DNA of 64,000 nt from NCBI GenBank assembly GCA_018822105.1, contig JAHJLB010000020.1, positions 1 to 64,000 of the forward strand, read 5' to 3'. Position 1 is the stretch's first letter. Each line of letters opens with the position of its first letter. The notes beneath the pieces were generated by a model, which was not told the DNA's origin, made no database searches, and saw nothing but the letters and a program-made list of their open reading frames with translations. A program made the translations under genes and the position numbers. This document shows, piece by piece, positions 29,529 through 37,439 of the stretch. The DNA is from Pseudomonadota bacterium. Its GTDB lineage: Bacteria > Desulfobacterota > Desulfovibrionia > Desulfovibrionales > Desulfovibrionaceae.

Positions 29529-30632
29529 CTAGGCCAGTTCCTTGCGCATGGCCTCGCCATAGGCCTGGCGGTGGGCCTGGGCCAGCTGGTCGAAGCGCGC
29601 GCCGAACCACTGGTCAAAGCCCGTGTCGGAGAAAAAGGGCTGGCCGAAGTGGACCTCAGTGCGCAGGACCCAGAAGCCTCCGGTCTGCTCCAGCCGCCGC
29701 AGCTTCACCGCGTCCTTGGGCGTCACCAGGACGTGCGCGCCTGCGGCGGCCTCGCGGATGCGCGCCACGTCGGCCTGCCGGAAGCGGTGGTGGTCGGCGA
29801 AGGCCAAAATCTGCCGGGGCTCGCGGCCCAGGAGCCTGGCCGCGGTCACGGCCGCCTGGGCCGGGTCGGCGATGCCGGTGGCCAGCACATAGTCCTCTCC
29901 GTCCAGGTGGCTGGCGCGCAGGGCGCCGTCCAGCCGGGCCAGGCCCTTGGGCTTGAGCCCGAAGGTGAACACGGGCAGGCCGAAGCCCTCCAGGCGTCTG
30001 GCGATGTCCAGGTCCAGGCCCGGCTGCGGGCCTGCGGCCCGCTTCACGCAGAAGGCCGAGGCGCGGGACAGGGCCCCGGGGCCCTCGCGCCAGGTCCCCA
30101 GCGGGCAGACCCGGCCCCAGCCCTGGGCCAGGTCCTGCGGGGTCAAAAGGACCAGGTTGATGTCCCGGGCCACGGCCAGGTGCTGGAAGCCGTCGTCCAG
30201 AAGCACGAAGTCCGGGTCAAAGCGCGCGCAGGCCCAGGGGCCGGAGCGGCTTCGCTTGGGGTCCACCACGATGCGCGCCAGGCGGTGCGCCTTGGCCAGG
30301 AGCAGGGGCTCGTCGCCCGCCTGGGCCGGGTCCGCGTCGGGGGTGACCAGCAGCGGCAGGCGCCTGGGCCTGGCCCCGTAGCCGCGGGTGAGCACCACGC
30401 CGTGCTCCTCGCGCCGGCCGGCCCAGCGCAGGATGTGCCCGCACAGGGGCGTCTTGCCGCTTCCGCCCCAGCCGATGTTGCCCACGCTGATGCTCGGGCA
30501 GGGCGGGCGCCAGGAGGCGAGGCTGCCGCGCTCGTAGAGCCAGCGGCGCAGGCGCATGGCCTGCGCGTACAGCGCGCCGGCGGGGAGCAGGAGGGGCCTG
30601 AGGGCGTGCTGCAGGTCGGGGATGTTTGGCAT
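29529..30632 (-). CDS. lpxK: Tetraacyldisaccharide 4'-kinase LpxK
   Basis: Inner-membrane enzyme that phosphorylates the 4' position of the lipid A disaccharide precursor. The 367 residues contain the P-loop GNIGWGGSGKTP near residue 55, the RGYGA motif, ILLDDGFQH-type sequence (VLLDDGFQHLAVARD near 145) and the VTPKDAVKLR segment near the end. An N-terminal membrane-associated helix precedes the P-loop. It proves a Gram-negative envelope. It lies between rnr and the Bax-inhibitor-1 gene on the same strand with short gaps. Confidence 0.93.
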   Translation of the reverse strand: MPNIPDLQHALRPLLLPAGALYAQAMRLRRWLYERGSLASWRPPCPSISVGNIGWGGSGKTPLCGHILRWAGRREEHGVVLTRGYGARPRRLPLLVTPDADPAQAGDEPLLLAKAHRLARIVVDPKRSRSGPWACARFDPDFVLLDDGFQHLAVARDINLVLLTPQDLAQGWGRVCPLGTWREGPGALSRASAFCVKRAAGPQPGLDLDIARRLEGFGLPVFTFGLKPKGLARLDGALRASHLDGEDYVLATGIADPAQAAVTAARLLGREPRQILAFADHHRFRQADVARIREAAAGAHVLVTPKDAVKLRRLEQTGGFWVLRTEVHFGQPFFSDTGFDQWFGARFDQLAQAHRQAYGEAMRKELA

Positions 30633-30690
30633 GGGGGATGGCGCCGGGGGCCGCTGCGGTGCTGGCAGCGGCCCCCGCGCGGGATTGCGG

Positions 30691-31404
30691 TTAGTCGCGG
30701 CTGCTGCCGAAGAGGCGCAGCATCATGAGGAACAGGTTGATGAAGTCCAGGTACAGGGTGAGGGCTCCCAGGATGGTGCCGCGGCGGATGGCCGTGCCGT
30801 CGCCCAGGGGCATGGCCTCGCCCATGTACTTGAGCTTCTGGGTGTCGTAGGCGGTGAGGCCCGTGAAGACCAGGACGCCGATGACGGAGATGACGAAGCC
30901 CATGGCCGAGCTCTTGAGGAACATGTTCACCAGGGAGGCCAGGACGATGCCGATCAAGCCCATGAACAGGAAGCTGCCCATGCTCGTCAGGTCGCGCTTG
31001 GTGACCATGCCGTAGATGCTCATGGCCCCGAAGGTGCCCGCCGTGACCACGAAGGCCTGGAAGATGCTCGTCATGCTGTAGACGAAGAAGATGGAGGACA
31101 GGGTCAGGCCCGTGAGCGCGCTGTAGGCCAGGAACATCAGGGTCGCCGCGCCGCCGGACAGGCGGTTGATGGCGGCGGACAGGGCGATGACCAGGCCGAA
31201 CTGGACCACCACCAGGCCGATGAGCAGGCCGGGGGACTGGAGCAGGGTCTGCCCCAGGGGGCTTGCGGCGGTGTACCAGGCGGCGGCGGCGGTGAGCATG
31301 AGCCCGAGGCTCATCCAGCCGTAGATGCCGCGCATGAAGGCGTTGATGGTCTCGGCCTTGGAGATCGAGGCCTGGGCGCCGGGGTAGGAAGGATATCCTG
31401 CCAT
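30691..31404 (-). CDS. Bax inhibitor-1/YccA-family membrane protein
   Basis: A 237-residue inner-membrane protein with seven helices starting near residue 32. Family features include the NAFMRGIYGWMSLGLMLTA start, the central GATMFG-like FGAMSIYGMVTKRDLTSMG and the terminal LYLDFINLFLMMLRLFG. Bacterial members include YbhL and YccA (an FtsH modulator); some conduct calcium. No nearby gene specifies which role applies. It is upstream of lpxK on the minus strand with a 58-base gap. Confidence 0.88.
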   Translation of the reverse strand: MAGYPSYPGAQASISKAETINAFMRGIYGWMSLGLMLTAAAAWYTAASPLGQTLLQSPGLLIGLVVVQFGLVIALSAAINRLSGGAATLMFLAYSALTGLTLSSIFFVYSMTSIFQAFVVTAGTFGAMSIYGMVTKRDLTSMGSFLFMGLIGIVLASLVNMFLKSSAMGFVISVIGVLVFTGLTAYDTQKLKYMGEAMPLGDGTAIRRGTILGALTLYLDFINLFLMMLRLFGSSRD

Positions 31405-31554
31405 GTTTCGTTCCTCCTGAAAGGAATGGTGTTCGTCTGTGGGTGCGGGGAAGTCCGCCGCAATTTTTGAAGGATAAGCCCTGCCCGGGGCTTTGGCAAG
31501 TGGGGGGGGCGGGCGGCTTCCGCCGGCCGGAAGCGGAGTTCCGGGCCGGGCCGC

Positions 31555-32703
31555 CTAGGAGCGCTTCTTCCAGGCCGCCAGGGCCGCGGGCTTGGGCTCG
31601 GTCCAGGCCAGCTGCGTCTGGCGGGCCGGAACCACGCACAGCTCCGTGGCCGTGTCGCCCTGGCGCAGGAGCACGGGCACGCAGGCCGCGCCAGGCCCGC
31701 CCAGGGCCCTGGCCTTGGGCGAGTAGGAGGCGGCGAAGGCCGCCGCATCGGCCAGCACGTCCTCGGGCCAGGCCTGCGGGTTTTGGCCGGCCAGGCCGCG
31801 GCTGAAGGCGTCCTCCGCCGGGGCGTATTGCCGGCCCAGGGCCATGGGGCCGGGCAGGTCGCGCAGGCGGAAGAGCAGGTCCGTGGGCCGGCGCGCGGCC
31901 TCCAGGGCCTCGTTGTCGCGCTGGTTGCGGCCGATGGACAGCCAGTAGCCCCCGGCCCAGTACTGCCGCCCCAGGTGCGACAGGGCGAAGTCGCGCGGGT
32001 GGGGGTCGGCCAGGTTCTTCAGGATGGGCAGGTAGCGCGCGGAGGCCTCGGCCTCGGCCAGGTTGCAGCCCCCGGCGGGGGTGGGGATGAGGGTGATGCC
32101 GAAATGCGCGGCCAGGGCCAGCTGGTCCTTGCGGCCCCGGCCCCAGATGCCGGGCAGAAGCGCGCGGTCCACCAGGCCGGACTCCTCCATGGGCGTGGGG
32201 TCGAGCTTCTGGGCCGAAAGGGGCCGGAGCAGCAGCTCCTTCACGCCCGCGCTCTTGCGGATGAGGTTCAGGGCGTCGGCCCGCTGGGACATGGGCCGCT
32301 GGCCCAGCACCTCGCCGGAGACCAGGAAGGTCGCGCCGTATTTGGGCAGAAGGGTGCGCGCGTGGGCCAGCATGAGGATCTTGCAGTCCACGCAGGGGTT
32401 CAGGTGCTTGCCAAAGCCGTGGGCCGGGCGGACGAGCATGTCCAGGTAGGCCCGGCGGATGTCCACGTTCACGGCCTCGATGCCGTAGGTGTCGCGCCAG
32501 TGCTTGCGCAGATGCGGCTTGCCGAAAAAGGGGCTGACGAAGTGCAGGCCCAGGACGCGCAGGCCCTGCTCCTGCAGCACCTTGATGGCCAGGATGCTGT
32601 CCAGGCCGCCGGAGAACAGGGCCAGGGCGTGGTACTGCGCAGCGGCTTCGGCAGCGGCTTCGGCGGGGGTGTCGGCGGAGAGGTCGGCGGTGGTGTGGTG
32701 CAT
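31555..32703 (-). CDS. PP-loop thiouridylase-like protein (MnmA/ThiI-type ATP pyrophosphatase)
   Basis: A 382-residue protein with an ATP-pyrophosphatase PP-loop (ALFSGGLDSILAIKVL near residue 33) and a conserved NPCVDCK Cys pair near 107, like the catalytic Cys region of tRNA thiolases. A second Cys lies in PAGGCNLAE near 215. The C-terminal 120 residues form a separate domain of unclear function. It likely activates a tRNA uridine for thiolation; the exact position is unknown. The ATG at 32703 is chosen because the Ala-rich 28 residues before the PP-loop already exceed the usual length; no strong ribosome site is seen. Confidence 0.75.
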   Translation of the reverse strand: MHHTTADLSADTPAEAAAEAAAQYHALALFSGGLDSILAIKVLQEQGLRVLGLHFVSPFFGKPHLRKHWRDTYGIEAVNVDIRRAYLDMLVRPAHGFGKHLNPCVDCKILMLAHARTLLPKYGATFLVSGEVLGQRPMSQRADALNLIRKSAGVKELLLRPLSAQKLDPTPMEESGLVDRALLPGIWGRGRKDQLALAAHFGITLIPTPAGGCNLAEAEASARYLPILKNLADPHPRDFALSHLGRQYWAGGYWLSIGRNQRDNEALEAARRPTDLLFRLRDLPGPMALGRQYAPAEDAFSRGLAGQNPQAWPEDVLADAAAFAASYSPKARALGGPGAACVPVLLRQGDTATELCVVPARQTQLAWTEPKPAALAAWKKRS

Positions 32704-32833
32704 GGGCGCGCTCTTACGCCAGGCCGGCGTCAAGGGCAAGTGGTGCGCTTTGGGAGGAAATGGCGCGCGCCGAGGCCCGGCCTCCGGCCCCTTGCGGGGC
32801 CCGAAGCCGGGGTGCTGTTCAGCGGCGCAAGGG

Positions 32834-33244
32834 CTAGCGGACGACCAGCACGGAGCAGGGGGCCAGGGCCACCACCTTGCTGGCCACGCTGCCCAGGGCC
32901 TTGGTCTTGCCCTTCTTGCTGCGGGTGCCCATGACCACCAGGTCGAAGCCGCCCTTCTCGGCGGTATCCGTGATGATGTCCTCGGGCGAGACACCGGTCT
33001 TGAGCACCAGCTTGGGCTTGACCCCGGCGGCAACGGCGATGGCCTTGGCCGCCTCCAGGGCGGCGGTGGCGCGCACGCGCAGACGCTCCGTGGCCTCGTT
33101 GCCGAACAGGCTCTCTATGTCCTGGAAGGTCTCGGCAATGGCCAGAAGGGACAGGGTGGAACCCTCCCGCTTGGCCAGTTCAGCGGCCTTGGTCACGGCA
33201 ATGTGCGTGGAAGCGGACGGATCGACAGCGACGAGAATCTTCAT
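32834..33244 (-). CDS. Universal stress protein, UspA family
   Basis: A single-domain Usp of 136 residues: N-terminal strand MKILVAVDPSASTHIAVTKA, C-terminal VVMGTRSKKGKTKALGSVASKVVALAPCSVLVV. The ATP-binding pattern G-X2-G-X9-G-(S/T) is partly kept (GTRSKKGKTKALGSVA). It is transcribed alone from a clear promoter with a CRP/FNR-type palindrome in its spacer. Start ATG 33244 has AAGGGGG upstream. A role in survival during growth arrest or redox change is inferred from family. Confidence 0.88.
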   Translation of the reverse strand: MKILVAVDPSASTHIAVTKAAELAKREGSTLSLLAIAETFQDIESLFGNEATERLRVRATAALEAAKAIAVAAGVKPKLVLKTGVSPEDIITDTAEKGGFDLVVMGTRSKKGKTKALGSVASKVVALAPCSVLVVR

Positions 33245-33382
33245 GAGCAACCCCCTTGTGATGGCGTTGTGACCTATGCTCACCCCCGGACATCGGGGGA
33301 TGGGCCGCAGCGGATCAGGACAGGGCAGGTGCCGCCGGCGGGATGTTCGGCGGAACGAGTTGCAGCTATGTATCCCATGCAC

Positions 33383-33411
33383 AATATATTGTGAATTTCG
33401 TCACAAGTCAA
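33383..33411 (-). promoter_or_regulatory. uspA promoter with CRP/FNR-type site in the spacer
   Basis: Minus strand: TTGACT (complement of 33406-33411), 17-base spacer, TATATT (complement of 33383-33388). The spacer and flanks contain a perfect TTGTGA-N6-TCACAA (33389-33406), and a second perfect palindrome, CACAATATATTGTG, covers 33380-33393. A regulator bound here would block polymerase. Confidence 0.7.
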
Positions 33412-33523
33412 GGGCGAGGACGAAAATCCTTCCGGGCGGACACAGGCGTGTCGCAGTATTGATGGCGGCTGCGCCGCCCGCGGCCTGGGCCAGGGCGAAA
33501 CCAGACGGCCGCCGCCCTGGCCC

Positions 33524-34729
33524 TCAGGCCGCGGGCCCTGCCGGCTCCGGCGCCCCCTCGGCGCCCAGGCGGCGCATCTCGCGGCCCACGGGCAGCATGC
33601 ACAGCCCGGCGGCCAGCATGAAGCCGCCGCCCACGCAGAACAGCCCGGCGTGGGACCAGCCCGCGGCCAGGAGCATGCCGCCCAGAAACGGTCCGGCGAA
33701 GAAGCCCGCGTCCACGGCCACCATGAGCAGGTTGGCGTTGAAGGCCCTCAGCTTCGGCGGAGACACGTAGAGCATGCTGGCGTTGAGCAGCGGCATGGTC
33801 AGCGCCATGCCCGAGCCGTAGAGCGCGGCCAGGCCGAAGAGCGCCAGCGGCCTTCCGGCCTGGCCGAAGAGCGGCAGCAGCACGGCCAGCCCGGCAAAGG
33901 CCCAGACCAGCACGCGGCCCTTGTCCACGCGGTCCAGCAGGTGGCCGCCCAGGACGCGCAGGGTGATGGTGGCGGCGTTGGCGTAGGTGAAGAACATGCC
34001 GGGGTTGCCAGCGCCCAGCAGCACGGCGAAGTCGCGCATGAAGAAGAAGACGATGGAGTGCGCGGCCACCAGGCACAGGTTGCCCGCGATGAGCAGGGAC
34101 ACGGAGGGGTTGCGCAGTCCCTGGCGCACCTCGGCCCAGCTGGGCTTGTGCAGGTGCTCGGGGTGCAGGGCCTGGGCCAGGGCGCGGGTGCGCCGGCCCA
34201 GGGGCCGCAGCAGCAGGAAGGCCGGGAGCATGAGCGGCGCGGCCAGGGCGTAGGCCGCCCCGTGGCCCGGCAGGTGGGGCAGCACCAGCTCCACAAAGGG
34301 CGGCATGAGGGCGTAGGGCAACAGGATGGTCACGGAGAACAGGCCAAAGCCCTGGGCGCTCTTCCGGCGCGGAAGAAAGGCCGTGAGGGTGCCGAGCAGG
34401 CCGCCCACCACGGTGACGAAGCCCAGGCCGTGCAGCATGCGCACCAGGGCGATGGCCGGGATGGTCTTGGCGAAGGGATAGCACAACAGCGAGAGCGTGG
34501 CCAGGGCCATGCCCGCGCGCATGAAGCGCACCCCGTTGCCCAGGCTCAGGAAGCGGCCCAGGAAGGGCCGCACCAGCAGCGCGGTCAAGGGCTCCAGGGC
34601 CAAAAGCGGCCCGCGCCAGGCCGGGGGGATGCCCAGTTCCGTCAGGTAGGCGTAGAATCCGTAGAAAATGGCGATGTTGCAGAAGGCCAGCACGCTGATG
34701 GCGCACAGGGACAAAAACTCCACGCTCAT
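33524..34729 (-). CDS. Major facilitator superfamily transporter
   Basis: A 12-helix MFS permease of about 401 residues. The helix 2-3 loop motif is present as RPFLGRFLSLGNGVRFM, and the helix 8-9 loop as GGHLLDRVDKGRVL. The two six-helix halves are separated by a hydrophilic loop near residues 175-205. Substrate cannot be told. The ATG at 34729 starts just before helix 1 as in most MFS proteins; a GTG at 34795 would add 22 Pro-rich residues. It stands alone; no terminator was identified. Confidence 0.82.
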   Translation of the reverse strand: MSVEFLSLCAISVLAFCNIAIFYGFYAYLTELGIPPAWRGPLLALEPLTALLVRPFLGRFLSLGNGVRFMRAGMALATLSLLCYPFAKTIPAIALVRMLHGLGFVTVVGGLLGTLTAFLPRRKSAQGFGLFSVTILLPYALMPPFVELVLPHLPGHGAAYALAAPLMLPAFLLLRPLGRRTRALAQALHPEHLHKPSWAEVRQGLRNPSVSLLIAGNLCLVAAHSIVFFFMRDFAVLLGAGNPGMFFTYANAATITLRVLGGHLLDRVDKGRVLVWAFAGLAVLLPLFGQAGRPLALFGLAALYGSGMALTMPLLNASMLYVSPPKLRAFNANLLMVAVDAGFFAGPFLGGMLLAAGWSHAGLFCVGGGFMLAAGLCMLPVGREMRRLGAEGAPEPAGPAA

Positions 34730-35171
34730 GAGGTCCGAAAGGCCGTCCGGTGCGCTGTGGACAGGGCCGGGCTGGGGCGGTTGGGGTGCTGGCACGGTGC
34801 TCTCGCTTGGGGGTGTGCGGGCCGGCAGGGCTGGCCCGTTGTCCGGCAGGGTAGCAGAGCCTTGGGCGGCGGGCAACCGGCAGCCTGGGCCAGGCCCGGA
34901 TCGGTGCCGAAATTGGCAAGACTTGATCGTGGGCGTGCGGCTTGTTTGCGCATTGCTGTCATTTTCAAGAAATATTTTGGCTGTTATTTCCGTAGATATG
35001 TACAAGCAATACAAAATTGTCATATCAGCCACAACTTTTGTCTTTGCATGGACGGAAAATGTGGCTAAGAAGAGCCCGTCGCCAGGCGGGGCAGGCGGCC
35101 ATGCTCCAAAATCCCGGCAGGCGCGCCTGCGCCGGGAGCCGTTCAACGTGCCCCAAGACAAGGGAGACCCC
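34730..35171. other. Divergent intergenic region between MFS and ammonium channel genes
   Basis: About 440 bases. The half near the MFS gene is GC-rich. The stretch 34940-35060 is strikingly AT-rich for this genome and must hold the ammonium-channel promoter, but no single -35/-10 pair stands out and no sigma-54 GG-N10-GC element was seen. Confidence 0.4.
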
Positions 35172-36434
35172 ATGATCCAGGCGGCCACGATCCAGGCGGG
35201 TGACACCGCGTTCGTCCTCGTCAGCGCGGCCATGGTGCTGCTCATGACCCCGGGCCTGGCCCTGTTCTACGGCGGCATGGTGCGCGGCAAGAACGTGCTC
35301 GGCACCATCATGCAGAGCTTCTTCCTCATCGCCCTCATCAGCATGGAGTGGGTGGCCCTGGGCTATTCCATGAGCTTCGGCCCCGACGTCTCGGGCCTCA
35401 CCGGCAGCCTGGCCTGGGCCTGGCTCGCGGGCGTGGGCGCGGCCCCCAACGCCGACTACGCCGCCACCATCCCGCACTCGGTGTTCATGATCTACCAGTG
35501 CATGTTCGCGGTGATCACCCCGGCGCTCATCACCGGCGCCTTTGCCGAGCGCGTGCGCTTCGCGCCCTTTCTGGTCTTCAGCCTGCTCTGGGCCGTCCTG
35601 GTCTACAACCCCGTGTGCCACTGGGTCTGGGGCGCGGGCGGCTGGCTCAAGCTCCTGGGCGTGGTGGACTTCGCGGGGGGGCTGGTGGTGCACCTGACCT
35701 GCGGCGCGGCGGCCCTGGCCGCGGTGGTGGTGGTCGGCCCGCGGCGGGACTACGGCAAGCGCCAGTTCTTCCCGCACAACCTGCCCATGACGCTCCTCGG
35801 CACGGGCCTGTTGTGGTTCGGCTGGTTCGGCTTCAACGGCGGCAGCGCCCTGGCGGCCGACGGCGTGGCGGCCACGGCCTTCGTGGCCACGCACATGGGC
35901 GGCATGGCCGGCATGGCCATGTGGATCCTCGTGGAATGGTGGCACCGGGGCAAGCCCACGACCCTGGGCGCGGCCTCCGGCGCCGTGGCCGGCCTGGCCA
36001 CCATCACCCCGGCGGCCGGGTTCGTCACCGCGCCCTCGGCCATGGCCATCGGGCTCCTGGCGGGCGCGGCCTGCTACCTGGGCGTGATGCTCAAGGCGCG
36101 CCTGGGCTACGACGACTCCCTCGACGTGGTGGGCATCCACGGCCTGGGCGGGCTTCTGGGCACGCTCCTGGCGGGCCTTTTGGCCACCAAGGCCGTCAAC
36201 CCGGGCGGCGTGGACGGCCTGTTCTACGGCAACGCCGCCCAGTTCGGCATCCAGGCCCTGGGCGTGCTGGCCGTGGGGGCCTATGCCCTGGCGGTGAGCT
36301 GGGCGCTGCTGAAGGCCGTGGACCTGGCCATGGGCCTGCGCCTGACCCCGGAGGCCGAGTCCACGGGCCTGGACCAGGCCGAGCACACCGAGACGGCCTA
36401 CTCCGACAGCCTGAACGCCGGCGCGCGCATGTAG
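35172..36434 (+). CDS. amt: Ammonium channel AmtB
   Basis: Trimeric ammonium channel, 420 residues with eleven helices. The pore His pair lies in GGLVVHLTCGAAAL (near 175) and VVGIHGLGGLLG (near 320); the signature DFAGGLVVHLTCG is present. There is no N-terminal signal sequence. The C-terminal tail (about 385-420) is acidic and longer than usual. The GlnK gene that commonly accompanies amt is absent from the window. Start ATG at 35172 with AGGGAGA upstream; 36 codons upstream are open but unlike an Amt. Confidence 0.93.
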   Translation: MIQAATIQAGDTAFVLVSAAMVLLMTPGLALFYGGMVRGKNVLGTIMQSFFLIALISMEWVALGYSMSFGPDVSGLTGSLAWAWLAGVGAAPNADYAATIPHSVFMIYQCMFAVITPALITGAFAERVRFAPFLVFSLLWAVLVYNPVCHWVWGAGGWLKLLGVVDFAGGLVVHLTCGAAALAAVVVVGPRRDYGKRQFFPHNLPMTLLGTGLLWFGWFGFNGGSALAADGVAATAFVATHMGGMAGMAMWILVEWWHRGKPTTLGAASGAVAGLATITPAAGFVTAPSAMAIGLLAGAACYLGVMLKARLGYDDSLDVVGIHGLGGLLGTLLAGLLATKAVNPGGVDGLFYGNAAQFGIQALGVLAVGAYALAVSWALLKAVDLAMGLRLTPEAESTGLDQAEHTETAYSDSLNAGARM

Positions 36435-36457
36435 CCCCGGCTCGAGCGAAACACCCG

Positions 36458-36494
36458 GCCCCCGGCGTGGACGCCAGTCCGTGCCGGGGGCTTT
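36458..36494 (+). terminator. Terminator of amt
   Basis: 9-bp perfect GC stem (36458-36466 with 36483-36491) extended inward by weaker pairs, followed by TTT. It lies 24 bases after the stop. Confidence 0.75.
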
Positions 36495-36613
36495 CTGCGT
36501 TGTCGTCCATACGGACAGCGGTGTGCGTTGACGCGGCAGGTAACCAGCGGCATGGTCGGACCGGAAGCCCACGGCGCATCACTCCCACCCCGACCCGCAA
36601 AAGGAGGTCCAGC

Positions 36614-37288
36614 ATGGACGCACCGGTATTGAGGCAGCGCGAGAAGCTCGCCGGCCACATCATCAAGAATCTGGCCAAGCGCAAGATGGCCGGCAGCTTC
36701 GTGCCCACGGCCCAGGAGGCCAGGGCCGAGGTGCTGCGGCTCATCGGCCTGGCCGGCAGCGGCGCGGGCCCGGCCAGGGTCATCCGCTGCGGCTCGGAGT
36801 CCGTGGGCGGCCTGGGGCTCTGGGCGGACATCGCGGCCCTGCCCGGCGTGACGCTCATGGACCCCTACGCCCCGGGCCTGACCAGGGAGCAGGGCGCGGA
36901 GCTGCGCCGCCAGGGCCTCCTGGCCGACATCCTGGTGGCCAGCTCCAACGCCATCACCCTGGACGGGCGGCTGGTGAACCTGGACGGCACGGGCAACCGC
37001 GTGGCGGGCATGACCTTCGGGCCGAGGAAGGTCATCCTGCTGGTGGGCATGAACAAGGTGGCGGCCGACGTGGAAGGCGCCATGGGCCGCGTGCGCGCAA
37101 TCGCCGCCCCGGCCAACAACATGCGCCTGGCCGAGGCCTACGGCCTGAAGAACCCCTGCCTGGAGGACGGACGCTGCCACCAGTGCGCCAGCGAGACCAG
37201 GATCTGCAACGTCTGGTCGATCATCGAGGGCTCGGCCGTGCGCGACCGCATCCACGTGGTCCTGGTGGGCGAGGACCTGGGCTACTAG
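36614..37288 (+). CDS. LUD-domain protein (lactate-utilisation LutC-like)
   Basis: A 224-residue protein of the LUD (DUF162) family. Family features are GSESVGGLGLW-type sequence near residue 57, the ASSNAITLDGRLVNLDGTGNRVAG core near 115-140 and GPRKVILLVGMNKV. The C-terminus has a Cys/His cluster (NPCLEDGRCHQCASETRICN), absent from plain LutC, which suggests metal or cluster binding. ATG 36614 follows AAGGAGG by six bases. It is transcribed after its own leader and is not adjacent to LutA/LutB-like genes, so lactate oxidation is not established. Confidence 0.8.
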   Translation: MDAPVLRQREKLAGHIIKNLAKRKMAGSFVPTAQEARAEVLRLIGLAGSGAGPARVIRCGSESVGGLGLWADIAALPGVTLMDPYAPGLTREQGAELRRQGLLADILVASSNAITLDGRLVNLDGTGNRVAGMTFGPRKVILLVGMNKVAADVEGAMGRVRAIAAPANNMRLAEAYGLKNPCLEDGRCHQCASETRICNVWSIIEGSAVRDRIHVVLVGEDLGY

Positions 37289-37439
37289 CCGGCCCTGCCC
37301 CGGCAGGGCCGGAGCCCGGGCGGCTCCGGACAGTTCGCGCTGCCTTTAACTGTTTTGCGCTTGCCACGGCCGGCGCCCGGATGTACCTAGTCTACAAGTG
37401 GGAGTCTTTGCTTCCGCACTTGCGGCAGGAGCGCCCGGC

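Noticed and set aside
34780-35060. Sigma-54 promoter for amt
   Set aside because: TGGCA-like pieces occur, but none has a GC twelve bases after the GG, so no sigma-54 element is claimed.
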